A stretch of DNA of 64,000 nt, from positions 143,373,433-143,437,432 of the forward strand of contig NC_081824.1 of assembly GCF_030867095.1 (NCBI RefSeq). Reading direction: 5' to 3'. Shown one piece after another: positions 48,140 to 63,346 of the stretch. Positions within the stretch are counted from its first letter, which is position 1. Each line of letters starts with the position of its first letter. Source of the stretch: Alligator mississippiensis. Its lineage: Eukaryota > Chordata > Crocodylia > Alligatoridae. The position numbers and the translations under genes are program-made. Under the pieces are notes generated by a model. The model made no database searches, had not been told where the DNA came from, and was given only the letters and a program-made list of their open reading frames with translations.

Positions 48140-48690
48140 GCTATAAGCAGTCAGTGTGGCGACATCTTTCGTTATACCAACTAGATAGTTGCAAAAACAA
48201 TTTCTTTATTTGCAAGCTTTCGGGCTCATGCACCCTTCCCCAGGCAAAGGAGAATGCAAAGATTGTAAAATTTCTCCCAGGTAGAAATGAAACGTCATAT
48301 TTCACAGGAGAGCTGGACGGTGGTGTAAGTTATCCCGTCTGGGAAAGTTCATTTAATGCAAATTAGGCTTGGATAAAACCTAAAAACATCCTGCTTGCCA
48401 TCAGACACCTTTGAGTTAAATAGACTGCTCCGCCTTTTATCTGAGCCTAATCTGCATAAAATGAACTTTTCCAACCAGGAGAACTTCTACCACCCTCCAG
48501 CTGTCCTGTGCAATATAAAGTTTCATTTCTACCTGGGAGAAATTTTACAGTTTTTACATTCTCCCTCACTGGAGGAAGGGCACATGAGCCTGAAAGCTTG
48601 CAAACAAAGAAATTATTTTTGCAACTGTCTAGTTGGTGTAATATAAGATATCACCTCTACCGCACTGCCTGCTTTTGCTTTTTAGACCAA
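48140..48690. repeat. Large foldback (two head-to-head repeat copies)
   Basis: Arm about 48165-48395 is the reverse complement, with scattered mismatches, of about 48400-48655. Examples are TAGTTGCAAAAACAATTTCT against TAGACAGTTGCAAAAATAAT, the shared GCAAGCTTTC.GGCTCATG, and the shared AAATTTCTCCCAGGTAGAAA. The right flank carries 'tagaccaacatggctacaac', the word also next to the hairpin at 2759. It is a dispersed element in inverted pair. Confidence 0.75.
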
Positions 48691-49504
48691 CATGGCTACA
48701 ACCTTTACCCTTGAATATGGCTATACAGAAGGTCCCTGAACAACCACACTAAGTGGAAAGGAACCCTGTGTAGTTGTTATGAAAATATGGTGGACCTCCT
48801 GACACTTTGAAGTTGTTACAAGGAAAGAAACTGCACTGCAGAAACAAGAAGCAGTTGACTGAACGTGTGGTTGATTGGAGTGTGTTGACTGCTCAGTGAT
48901 CTACAGTAGATCATTATAGGTCACAGAGCAGAAGCTTGTGTCCAACACTGTGAATCTCATCATAAGACAATGAGAAGATGTCAGCTCAATAAATGTCACA
49001 TTTTGACACTGGATGGCTACAATCCATATTTTTTAAAAGCATCTCAAAAGGACTGCTGATAGGAAAACCAATCCTATTTTTCACTTCACAGTTATAAGCT
49101 TAACTAAACTGCTAAGTTTTCTTGTGGTGATTGGAGTATTATGGGGAAATGGGGTTGTGAAATGGGTACCAGCTGACTGAAAAATGATGTCTGACAGAGG
49201 ACGAGATGCAATCTTATGATAAGAAACACTTCTGTATTTTGTCATAGGGCAGAAACTAGCAGAGACAGACAAAGCTGTACATTGAGGGTACAAGAATAAG
49301 CTCATGAACATGACTTGAAGACGTGATAAAAAATCGCGTGGGAGCTAAACTTGTTGAAACTTCATAAGAAGAGCAGATACGGGTTTGTCCACCAGCATTT
49401 CAGGTGGACAAACCCATAGAGAGTGGGCAACTTAAATCATTCAAACAGGGAGAGAAACCCAATCCTGTTCCCATGGTTACCAATGAGCATAAGAGAAGTA
49501 GAAA

Positions 49505-49715
49505 GGAAGAATGCTAGTTTAGTTTGGAGCACTAGCCTTGGGACTCAGGGGGTAGTTTCTGCGTTGCTGGGCAAATTGCTTATCTTCCTTTTACCTTAGT
49601 TCTCTATGTGTAAAATGGGGATAACAGCTCTTCCTTGCCTACAGTGTTGCAAGGACAAATATATTAAACACTGAGAGATACTTAGATGCAATAGTGATGA
49701 GGACCATAAAAGGAC
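49505..49715 (+). repeat. MIR-like ancient SINE
   Basis: The stretch shows 'tgggcaaattgcttatcttc', 'tgtgtaaaatggggataaca' and 'gttgcaaggacaaatat', the order seen in MIR/CORE-SINE-type repeats. It is strongly diverged. Confidence 0.5.
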
Positions 49716-49829
49716 CATAACTGAGAAAGAGAGATAACATTCCCATAATAAGCCACACTCTGATACCCTTCCTTACTCTAGACAGCACTGGCTCAACAGG
49801 ACAACACAAAGGGTCAGGTACTATTCAGT

Positions 49830-50881
49830 GGGCACATCTACATGTGCTATTCATGCTGTAAAGGCTAACTGCACAGTAAAATACTGTGGGGTAAACCTTC
49901 CCTGGGAGCAGGTCTACACATGCTCCCTGTTGGAAGCAAATCTGGTTTGCCCAGTGCAGGGCTGATCCTACCCTCTGACCCCCTGCAGCAGCCGGGGCAG
50001 CTCTGGGCTCCCCTGGAGTGCTGGTCTGGGGACTGATAGGAAGCATGGGGGCTGGTCCCTATCTGCATGGTGCCAGAAGAGCTCTGCCAGCTGCAGTGGC
50101 AGCTGTCTCCTTGCCCTGTACACATTAGGAGGGGTCCTGATGTTCAGGGGACCAAGAGACTGTTGCCACTGCAGAGCTCTCCCAGTCCCCTGTACATGGG
50201 GACAAGCAGAGTGCCCACTGGGACTTCCCTGCACAGTTGGGGGCTGGATGGGAGATGCCCTGTAAGTGGGACAGCTCCTGGTCAGCCCATGGGCTGCTCA
50301 GATAAATCCTTGCCCAGTTCTCACCATCCCTGGGCTGCTTGGAGAAATCCCCACACAGTTGGGAGCTGGCTGGGTGTGGTCCCAGAAGTGGGACATCTCC
50401 TAGCCAGCCCCCAGATGTACAGGGAAGCAGAGAGCTGCCCAGATCCAGTGCTGCTTGACTCCCAGCTCCTGTGGGGAGCCAGGAGATGAGCAGCACTGGG
50501 ACAGGGTGGGGCAGAGAGCTATCCCATCCCAGTGTTGCTCCTGGTAGGAGCTGGCAGCACCAGGACCTGGGGAGTTCTCTGTCTCCTGTGGATTTCTAGT
50601 GTTGGGGCTGACTGGAAGCAAATTTATTTCTGGTAAGCTTCTACACATGCGCTACTGTGCAGTATGTATTAAATAGTTAGTTTACTACTTGCATTTACAA
50701 GTCAGTAAATGCAAGTAGTAAACTAACTATTTAATACATACTGCACAGTAACTAATTTATTGCTAACTGCGCAGTAAACTAATTTATTGTGCAGTAAATG
50801 GTGTGCACATGTAGATGGTGATGCTCTATTTCGTAGTAGATTAGTCTACTGTGCAGCAAAGCATCTCATGTAGACACACCC
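49830..50881. mobile_element. Long copy of the GGGTGCATCTACATG MITE family
   Basis: The ends are GGGCACATCTACATGTGC and, reverse-complemented, GGGTGTGTCTACATGAGAT. The flanks are AGT at 49827-49829 and AGT at 50882-50884. A GC-rich centre (49970-50640) separates AT-rich subterminal parts. The open frames there have no motif. The element contains the perfect hairpin at 50653-50750. Confidence 0.7.
50653..50750. repeat. Perfect 46-bp hairpin
   Basis: Arm 50653-50698 is exactly complementary to 50705-50750 across the six-base loop AAGTCA (50699-50704). The arm contains ACTGTGCAGTATGTATTAAA. It lies within the MITE. Confidence 0.95.
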
Positions 50882-51826
<945 letters not shown>

Positions 51827-52992
51827 CTAAATTTCTTAGAGTATAGGACAACAGTGCAAAAAAGTCTCTTATTTGAGGTAGGTAAAGAGTAGTCCTTGAA
51901 AGAAATACATTTTTTTGTGTGGTTGTTTTTAAATGAATGAGCTGAGGTTATGGATGCAGAATTGTACTTCCATTAAAATCAGAAATAATAATACTTGTGC
52001 TGATATAGCAAGAGGGAGGCAGATGTTCCAGTGGAAGGAGTCTTTTGTGTGGGTTAGCAGAGGCAATTACTGAAGAAATACAATACAGCACTCTAAAAAT
52101 ACAGGAAGCTCTTGGGATCTGAAAGGTTTAATCCTTCCATTAAAAGGGCAGATTGCCAGAGGAGGAAAGTGTTGACTCATTCAAGGGTGAGGATCTTCCT
52201 GTGACTTTCTTAACATGAGTGGCTCACAATGAAAAGGAGACATTTTTATTTATCTTCATTTCCCTTCCTAAAATACTGTGCTCTGTTTTGCTAGAAGTGC
52301 CTCGATTTCAGGAGACGTGAATAATCTCTATATGTGACAACTCTTTTGGAAAACTGTCATGACAACGAACTAGGCCAGGCCAAAAAAACAATGCTCAAAA
52401 GCCCCCGCCAAACTCATTTGGACCATGGTGATGCAAAAAGAAAAGCTATTTTACTAGATCATCAAAAATGTTGATAAATTTTTTGAATTGCTACATGTAG
52501 AGAGGGCAGGTTTCCAAACTGAGCGTCATTATAGGATGTTTAAACCTTTTCCCAGTAGATACCTTAATTTGTATGTACACTTGAAAAATAGGCCTTTGCT
52601 TTTAGGTCTAAGTGCTGATCTGAATATCCAAAGTGTTTGAATTTTGATATTTTATTATATAGCTCTAATCTACAAGGTGGTTGGATACTACAATGGTAGC
52701 TGTGGTATCAATAAATAACACCATCAACATAGGTAGAACTAAAAACTGGAATAATTTAAGATGAAAAATACAAAATAAACAAAAGGCATTTGGTTTGCAG
52801 AACATCAGGAGGACCTCAGAGACCATTCTGCACATTGGACATAATTATAGATATTAAAAAAATAAGAATTTCCAAACTTCTGTCCATTCCAAGAACTGGT
52901 CACACATTCTGGTCAGTCCCTATTTTACATTTCTTTTCTAGCAAACAGTTGTTAACAAGGCTGATGTAGAAGACAGAGGCAATAACACTCAC

Positions 52993-53151
52993 ACCCTGGG
53001 AATGCAGATAGTCCACAGTCTTGGCAATAGTGCAAAGGACAGCACTAGCCTCTCGTTCGGAGAAACACTTCTGTCGAAGAATTCTGTCTAGGAGCTCTCC
53101 TCCTCGCATGAGCTCCATCACCAGGTACACATATTTTCCATCATCATAAAC
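52993..53151 (-). CDS. RPS6KA2: RPS6KA2 exon, hinge and helix D-E
   Basis: 159 nt, 53 codons, phase 0. It starts [20 protein letters not shown], continues [16 protein letters not shown] and ends [10 protein letters not shown]. It covers the hinge (VMELM) and the helix leading into the catalytic loop. The acceptor is CTTCTAG and the donor GTGAGT at 52992. [16 protein letters not shown] and VLCTI are RSK3 hallmarks. Confidence 0.97.
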
Positions 53152-53699
53152 CTAGAAGAGCAGAAAACCAATAAGATGCTATAGATCTATTAGACTAGCT
53201 AGCAGTGGTCTCTTTGCAGTGACCCTGGCATATTACTGTAAGATGCTGAAAGAAGAAAATAGGTGCTAATATTTGAAAAGTGAATTTTATGCTCATTATA
53301 CCTAAAATGTATAAGTATTTTTTTAGAACAGGGGTTAATCAAGGCTGCCGACTCATCTCTGAAGCCACTATGTAGCCTACCTACACAGAAGCCCAGTTTT
53401 CAAAGTCTGCTCTGAAGTCAACAAAATATTAATAAACCAAGCTGTAGATGCATTACCAACAAATGGATCTTGAAATCTTAGCTGGCTTTAAACCAAACTT
53501 CCTCACAGTAATTTGCTCTTCCAAGTTCTACAGTGTAAAATTTGCCATTTTAAATATCAATATGTTCCTTTGTCTCATAATCAGCTAAATGAACTGCCTT
53601 ATTCTTGGCCAAGACTCACCTTCAATGATATCATATAGCACATACTTTGCTGTGCTGGTAAGTAAATCATTTATGTTAGTTTCAAAATATGTTGACATT

Positions 53700-54400
53700 T
53701 TTACATAATTCTAACAAAGCATGACTGGAAGGGATCTCAGGAGGTCATTTAGTCCAACCTGGACTGTAAGGCAGGATCACCCTGTCTAAATCACCCTATC
53801 AAATTGTTTGTCTAACCTATGGCTTGTGGGCCAGATCTGCCCCCCTCCCCCCCCAAGTGACTGGATCCAGCCTGTGACATGGGGGATTAGCAACAACAGC
53901 TTTCCTAATATCCAGTGATTTACTACCCCCCTCCCCCTCCTGCCCCCATGAGAAAGTTTTTCCTAATATTTAACCTAAACTTCCATTGCTAAAATTTGAG
54001 GCTATTGATTTTTCTTCTGTCATCTGCCACCGCTGAGAACAGTGTAGCTCCATCTTCTACGGAACTGCCCTTCAGGTAGTTGAAGGCTGCTATTAAATCC
54101 CTTCTCAGTCTTCTCCTCTCCAGACTAAATAAGTCCAGTTCCCTCAGCCTTTCCTCACAAATCCTGTGCCCTAGCCTCCTCATCATTTTTGTTGTCCGCT
54201 GCTGGACTCTCCCCAATTTGGCCACATCCTTTCTGTAGTGGCGGGGGGGGGGGGGGAGGGGGCAAAACTGGACATAGTACTCCAGATGTGGCTTCACCAG
54301 TGCCAAATAGAGGGGAATAATCACTTCCTTTGATCTGCTGGCAACACTCCTACTAATGCAGCCCAGTATGCTGCCAGCCTTCTTTGAACAAGGGCTTTCT
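53700..54400 (-). mobile_element. CR1 LINE 3' segment with a small insertion
   Basis: Read on the minus strand, the part from 54390 gives AGSILGCISRSVASRSKEV, KPHLEYYVQFC and LFSLERRRLRRDLIAAFNYL, the CR1 ORF2 C-terminus. The 3' end ('ctggaagggatctcaggagg' at 53725) follows. Between about 53805 and 53940 a short unrelated piece ('ctatggcttgtgggccagat') interrupts the 3' UTR. A poly(G) run lies at 54243-54256. Confidence 0.85.
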
Positions 54401-56535
<2,135 letters not shown>

Positions 56536-57715
56536 CTAGAATACAAGAAGCATGGAGCAGTAAGATACAGGCTAACAAAAGTGAACAAAACAGTGCAATA
56601 TCTACAGTTCAAATGAATTAACTCTGAAAATTCTTCTGTTAACCATCCATCTAGGACAGGCAAACCCAACTTCTATGATCCTGGGTTGGCAAACTACTAT
56701 AAAAATAGACTGTTTGATAACTAATTTGAATTTTGAAGATGTGCTTTCTCAACCCAGTTATGTTTTTCAGGCCTGCAACTTTGTTTGGGCTTAAATAATT
56801 GCAGGTATGAGGGATGTCATCTAGACATCAAACTACTTGAGAAGTTAGATGACAGACTTGTCGTAAGCAAAAATAAATGCCTGCATCCATAATAGTGGCT
56901 TATATTTGCATCTCCCTTGATAAATGAGTAGAAATTGCTTGTCAGATAGGTTCAATGACAATGAAAATGTATAGACACACATTGCATTAAAGAGGTATTA
57001 CAGACTTAAGAGTGGCTGTTGTTGGGGCTACACTAGCAGAGTGATCCAGAAGGAGATGCATTGCACCTAGCACTATGGTTCCACTTTGGCTCCCCTCCTC
57101 TGAGGAAGAAATCTGCTTTGTACATCACATTTTCAGCACATACATTTATCTCTTCCACTGTCCAGGAGTACCGAGCTCAGATAAATTCCAGCCTTTAGAT
57201 AGCAGGTCAGAGGAAAACATTATACCTGCTGTTTAAATGCCACCTGGGCAGGGAAATCCTGCTGTTAGGATGTCATTTATTTCTGATTAGTACTTCTAAC
57301 AGCTGCACTTGGAATGTCAGTCAAAGAAGCTTGGTCATTTGCCCAACTGAAAGCTTCATGTTCCACACTGAATTTTAATGCTTTTCATTCCACAGACACA
57401 AATTGTAAGGTGAAGTAATGCCATTTCAAGTAACCAGAGGAAAGTGTCCTAATTTTGGAGTCTCTGTTATAACTCTTGTCACTAAAGTTCAAAGACCCAT
57501 TCTACCAAATGCCTAATTTTCCAGGAAAATGTCTTTTGGCTTGAATTTCTCCTGGCCAGAAGAGATTTATTTTACCCTGAGAAGTTTTAGGGGCATCACC
57601 AGTGAAGCTTTTGAGTACTGGGGCTCTGAAAAAAATAATTGCAGCATTTTCACATCATAACTCAATAACTGTTGACTTTGTTGGCTTCAAATTCATGATG
57701 GGTTTAGTGCTCTAA

Positions 57716-58217
57716 GGGCCCTGACAGATGTTGAATTAAAGGCATGATGTATTCTGATGCATGATCCCAACAATCACACTTCCTGCCATGCCACATGTGC
57801 ATGGCAGGAGGTGTGACTGTGGGAACTGAGCATCAGATCCCATCACACCATTTTGCTGGTTCAGGGGGAGCTTGGGATCATGATCCCAAACTTCTGCTGC
57901 ACTGGCAAATTGCAAACTTGGCTACATGTGCTCCTCCAGCTGGAAGCCTCAAGCTAATGGGCGGTCCCAGCCTCTGGAGCACTCAGGAGTCTTGAAGGGC
58001 TCCAGTGTGCTCCAGAAGCTGGGAGCACTGGCCAGATGTTCAGTTAAAGGTGTGATAGGAAATAGCCATAATGTCATTTACACATATTTTGTGTAATAAC
58101 TTTGTGGCTTATTCCTTGTTTTATCACACCATTCATTGACTGAATGTGTGGCCAGGTCACTACTTAAGACTTAATTAACCAGTTAATCATGTCATAAAAA
58201 AAAGTCTGTCAGGGGCC
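57716..58217. mobile_element. MITE with GGGCCCTGACAG ends and TAA duplication
   Basis: The ends are GGGCCCTGACAG and, reverse-complemented, GGCCCCTGACAG (one mismatch), flanked by TAA at 57713-57715 and 58218-58220. A 3-bp TWA target and GG-starting termini suggest the PIF/Harbinger group. The 502-bp body has no transposase. A further relative may end at about 61915 ('gtctatcagaggcctaa'). Confidence 0.7.
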
Positions 58218-58416
58218 TAAGAGAACTAGTACATGCTGTGAATTTGACACAGTAACATCCACAATAATAATAAAAATCATGAAATTTCTGCACAGTGATC
58301 TGTAACTCTGGCACACAATTGAATAGACTAAGTGACTGGAATAGACATTTAAATATATCTGTAGGACTAAAGGAGTCAGTGGTGATAGCACACACCACTG
58401 TTCAGTTCAGTGAACT

Positions 58417-58498
58417 GTTCTCAATTTACATTATGAGACCCTAACCAAGGGTTAGGGAAAGTTCAGTTCTCAATTTACATTATGAGACCCTAACCAAG
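58417..58498 (+). repeat. 33-bp exact direct duplication
   Basis: 58417-58449 and 58466-58498 are identical (GTTCTCAATTTACATTATGA and onward to CTAACCAAG), separated by 16 bases that include a third 'gttagg' word. It is a recent local duplication. Confidence 0.9.
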
Positions 58499-59223
58499 AC
58501 CAGGAGCTCACTATGCTAGGCACCATACAAACACCTAATATGTTCTTGCTTTGAAAGGTTTGCAGTCTTAGACAAAATAATGAAAACAGAAACAGGGAGA
58601 TGAAGTCACTTGCTCAAAGTCCTACAGCAGGAGTGTGGTAGAGGTACCAGTAAAACGAAGATCTCTAACACTAAGCCTAGCATGCTGCTAACCGGACTGT
58701 GCACCATGTTTACAGTAGGTTAAACCAGAGAACTTAAAGTGAAGCATTAAAAATATCCACTTCTTTTGGGTTGTTGGTTGTAGTCATGTTGGTCTAAGGA
58801 CACCTGAGTATACATCAGAAATTTAATACTCATGAACTGTAGTACACATTTGAATTTCTTAAGAAGAATACATCCTAATGATCTGATTCTTCTTCTTCTT
58901 GTGCCTCTATACCACATTTGACCACTTGACCATCTGGTTCTTTATCAATAGTTATGTAACACATATTTAGAAATCTGAATGTGGGTCAGTGGTTTTTGCA
59001 CATATGTGAATGAATGATGAGAAAATGAATAATACTAAAGAAAGCAATTCTAGAAAAAAATCTACTATGGTAATTTCTTCTGGAGTGAGTAAAATAGATG
59101 ACTTATCTGAAATCATACAACACTAGTTGATAGAGTTGGGAACAGAACTCCTGAATCCTGGACAGTGCACTAGGACATGCTGGAACAATTTTCTCTCTAC
59201 AATGCTTCTCTTTCATTTTCACA

Positions 59224-59492
59224 GGGCACATTTACATGTGCAATTAACGCAACTGAATAAAATCCAGTGAAATTTGAGTTGGAGTAAACTAATCTGGATG
59301 TCACCACCTACATGTGCATTTAAGCTCAATAATTTACTCCACCATTGGATAGTACTTATGTCTGCTGGGACTATTAGATGGTGTAGTAAATTAGTCTACA
59401 TCGGCCTAATTGCCATGCAAATGTAGATGGTGATGCTTTACTGGGTAGCAAATTAGTCTATTGTGCAGAAAAGTGCACATGTAGATGCACCC
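59224..59492. mobile_element. Short copy of the GGGTGCATCTACATG MITE family
   Basis: The ends are GGGCACATTTACATGTGCA and, reverse-complemented, GGGTGCATCTACATGTGCA. The flanks are ACA at 59221-59223 and ACA at 59493-59495. At 269 bp it is the most compact copy here and lacks the GC-rich centre of the one at 49830. Confidence 0.78.
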
Positions 59493-59599
59493 ACAGTGTC
59501 TTAACACATGACCCATGACTAAAAAAGTGACAAGAAAGGTGTGACTACCACACCTATTGCAGGTGCTTCTACAATTCAGACTGATTGCAGTCTTTGGAA

Positions 59600-60492
59600 T
59601 TCGTATATTATATTTTCTTGCATACCATGTGCCCCAAAATAAGAGACACACTTTGTTTTTATAAGGCAGAATGAAGGAAAACAGATTTTTCCTCGTAATA
59701 AGTAGCGCAGCTAGGGAGCTGAGCCAGCTCATTGGTTTGTTCCATGTGGATTGTGTGCAGACTTTCCTTTCACTTTTGCTAGTAAGAAGAAGAAACTGGT
59801 CTTACCATATTTCCTTGTACATAATGCACACTCAAATTTCCAGTGCTGTTTTCTTTTGAAAATATGACCATAAATGTCACAAAAGGCCCTTCTGGGTCCT
59901 GAGAACAACTGCAAACCTTTCCTTATTTAGGTCTCTAAATGGGAACTGAGCTTTAGCCCTATAGTCCCCAGTGACCAGATGGACTAATGAAGCTGTTGCA
60001 AGGGTTTAATGTGCCATATTTTCTTGCATATAACATGCCTTTGCATATAACACACTCCCTATTTTTGGAAGGCGCCAAGAAGGAAAAATATCTTACCTTG
60101 GAGTACAGGTAAGTACTTCATGTCTGAGGTCTCCTGGTTTGGGCAGGGGGAAGTGTGCACTGAGGCTTGAGGACTGGGGCCTGCGCATTGGCACTGGGGC
60201 TGGTTCAACCTGGCATGCCAGTGCTGGGATCATGTGATGGGGCCTGATCTGGCACATGGTTGGGTAGGGGGTGCTCCCCATGTGTCTGGAAATTTGGTGG
60301 TGGGATAAGGGTACAGAGCAGTGGCAGCATTAACTGCCATGGCTCCCAGAGCTGTGATAATTAATCCAGCCAATGCTCCATCTCCCTGGCCCCATGGCTA
60401 AATTTTCCAGTAGGGAGCCTTTTTCTATTTATATAACCCCAATTTTCCCTAGCTGGTTTTGGGGGTTATATAAGACAGAAGACAGTATGTTC
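59600..60492. repeat. CATATTTTCTTGCATATAAC-type repeats
   Basis: Three copies of a terminus occur: 'tatattttcttgcatacca' (59609), 'catatttccttgtacataat' (59807) and 'catattttcttgcatataac' (60012). The last pairs loosely with 'ttatataagacagaagacag' (about 60465-60485), so 60012-60492 may be one MITE and the others fragments of relatives. Confidence 0.45.
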
Positions 60493-61264
60493 ATAATGCC
60501 TTGAGATTCTGGCAAAAGGGACAAGAGGTGTGTAAATGTAAAGTGTTACTTTGGAAAGGAGTGGTTATAATATATGCATTGTATATAGTTATCCCTTGTA
60601 ATTTAAAGTACAAACATTGCTGTATATTTGGGGTAGGTAAAAAGTTACAAAGAGATGCAGGTTCATGAGGTAAAGCTATGAGAGATGATAACAAAAGAGG
60701 AGAGTATCAGAGAGTCGGCAGGCTTCGGGCATATATTAACTGTATGCTTAATGAATAGAACTTTCAAAGGCTCCAGACCCCTTCTCAGCTCTGTAAACCA
60801 TTTATGTACTAAGTTTCTGCTTAACTGCTCTGTCACTTTAAAACCAGTTGGAGAGAGAAGGATTTGACTGACAGTTCACCCTTTATTTTCCTGCATTCAT
60901 TATTCAAATTAAAGGAGCTAGACTGAGAGTGGGAGAGCAAATTACAGGAAGACAGGTTCCCAAAAACAAGCAACTGAAGGCCAAGATTCCTTTGGGAAGT
61001 TTTAAACTGGAGAATGATATACAACCCCACCCATATTTACATGTACATGTTGTTCGTTTTAGTGTTACAGAGTATAGAATGATCAGTAAAACAACAATAC
61101 AAGTGTGATATTTGGGATGGGACATAAAATTCCTTGTGTCCCTGTGGGGTCACCCCCAAGTCAATCCTCTGAATCAGGCAGGGGACAGAGCCTGATGCCT
61201 AGCTGAGCACTGGGATTGGGCATGGGAAGCTCTAGATGCCAGTTGAGGTCTTGGAGCTGCCCCC

Positions 61265-61920
61265 ACCAACTACTGTATGGGCACATCCTCACATGCAGGG
61301 GCATATGCCTGCAGCAGCAAAAATAGGAGTGGCACAAATTTGTGCTGCAGTGCATGCCACTGCAGGTGCATTTTGGTGTGGGGAAAATTGCCCCGCTTCA
61401 GGGAAACTGCCTGTTCCCCTCCCTCCTAGCTACCAGCATGCTGGAGGAGATAAGGGACAACTAAAGAAGTGGAGACACTCTGGCCGGCAGCCAAAGCATC
61501 TCCTTGGAGGACCAAGATTCTGCGTCTTCCAGCACATGCTCCCCTTGTGTGCACTGCACCACTTTTTAAATGCCTTTTTCTTTTTTTTCTTTTTTTTTGC
61601 TACTGGGGTTTCTTGGTAAAATTTGCACCTGACCTCCAAATTTGCACAGCAGGGCACCTTTTAACATTCCAGGTATGCAGTTTGTTGTGCCACAAAGAGG
61701 TGTGCAGCACCACAAACCACACATCTGCACATCTGGATGTGGCTTCTGGGGCTGGATGAATTTGGTAGCCTTGTTCTACATTATATGTAGAACATCTTTG
61801 TGGTTGGGTTGACACCTCAAATTGACTGAATGGTGCCTCAATTGGCTGAATGTATGGCAAGTTGTAGTTTATGGCACAATTAACATGTTAATCAGGCCAT
61901 AAACATAATGTCTATCAGAG
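61265..61920. repeat. Repeat sharing CACAAATTTGTG core with 43914-44035
   Basis: 'tggcacaaatttgtgctgca' with 'gtgcatgccactgcagg' also occurs with few changes at 43968-44000. A T-rich tract lies at 61579-61598. The right side ends in 'atgtctatcagaggcctaa', resembling the end of the MITE at 57716. Boundaries are uncertain. Confidence 0.4.
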
Positions 61921-62335
61921 GCCTAAAATGCCACCCTACTTTTCCCTTTGTCTTTCTGTTAACAGAGACCATTCTACACTGATCATTCTGTTTCCCTAAG
62001 CCACCTATTTGTCTCTTGACAGTCATTTTTCATCTATCTCCATGATATCCCATGAACACTTCTAGTTCTTTACATACAGAGGTTAACATTTTTCCCCCTG
62101 GGAAGTTGTAACTCTCATTTTGAACTGAACTCAAGCAAATAGACATGTGCACATGCACACACATGCATGAACACACTAATATTATATTAGGAGACTACTT
62201 TTATTTTCTTTTTCCAATGCTAAGGTATCAAATCATGTGAGAAGGTGCTCCCATTTTGATCTATCTCTCTTCGTGGTGAGGAACACAAGCTCAGAAAGAC
62301 ATACTATTGTATAAACAAACTGAAAGTACATAGTT

Positions 62336-62830
62336 TCATAGTAGTTTCATAGTTTCATAGTAGTTTCGGGTCAGAAGGGACCTGAACAGATCATCTAGTC
62401 TGACCCCCTGCCACTGGCAGGAGCACACGCTGGGATCACACAACCCCAGACAGGTGTTTGTCCAAATTCTTTTTGAATTTACCCAAGGTAGGAGCGAGGA
62501 CAACTTCCCTAGGAAGTTGTTTCCAGATCCTAGCCACCCTAACAGTGAAATAGTGCCTCCTAATCTCTAACCTGAACCTATTCTCCAGCAGTTTCTGGCC
62601 ATTGATCCTTGTCACCCCAGGTGCTGCTGAAGGGAACAGGGCCCTTCCTATTTGCTGCTGATCTCCCCTAACGAGTTTGTAGGCAGCCGCCAAATCCCCC
62701 CCTCAGCCTCCACTTGCTGAGGCTGAACAGGTTCAGGCCCCTCAGCCTCTCCCCATAGGGCCTGCCCTGTTGCCCTCCAACCAAGCGGGTGGCCCTCCTC
62801 TGAACCCTACAGCAAGGGCTTTGGTGCTTT
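62336..62830 (-). mobile_element. CR1 LINE 3' segment with open ORF2 end
   Basis: The minus strand encodes RRATRLVGGQQGRPYGERL, LNLFSLSKWRLRGGFGG and, in another frame, an open 85-residue end (MAAAYKLVRGDQQQIGRALF and onward, stop at 62436). The CR1 3' UTR follows, then a tail of repeated 'tttcatagtag' (62336-62365). It is 5'-truncated at about 62830 with one frame change near 62690. Confidence 0.88.
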
Positions 62831-63346
62831 TGCAGAGCAGAGCTAAAAATCAGATATAGGGGTTTTTTATTATGTTGAAGAAAAATAAGGGTGCAAGCCA
62901 CAGGATCACTATAAATAGATTTTTTATATATGTCAGTCTTCCTGGGTTCACTGAAAGACTCTTCTGTGCTAATCCTAGGTGATGCTTTTCTTTAGTGGGG
63001 TGGTTTCAATGCAGATAATATGCAGTGTCTCTTACTGTTTCACTAATAAAATCTTCATGTATTTTACTGTCTAGCAGAAGGCAGGGGTATACTTCCATCT
63101 AGGTACATTTACGAAATAAGCCTTATAATATTTTAAAACAAAAGAGGTCCTGTCTAAAGGAAAATACTGAATCTTCCTTGCTTATCATGTCAAGAAGTCA
63201 TCTCACACTTTGCAAAGTGTTCATAGAATCAGTGGTATGGAGAAAAAAGCATACAAGAGGATTCCTAACTATTAAAGAAGGCAGACATTCTGCAGAGATC
63301 CTTGAAAGAGGCCTTCCTTGGAGCAGGATGGGTCTGAATGTTGAAA

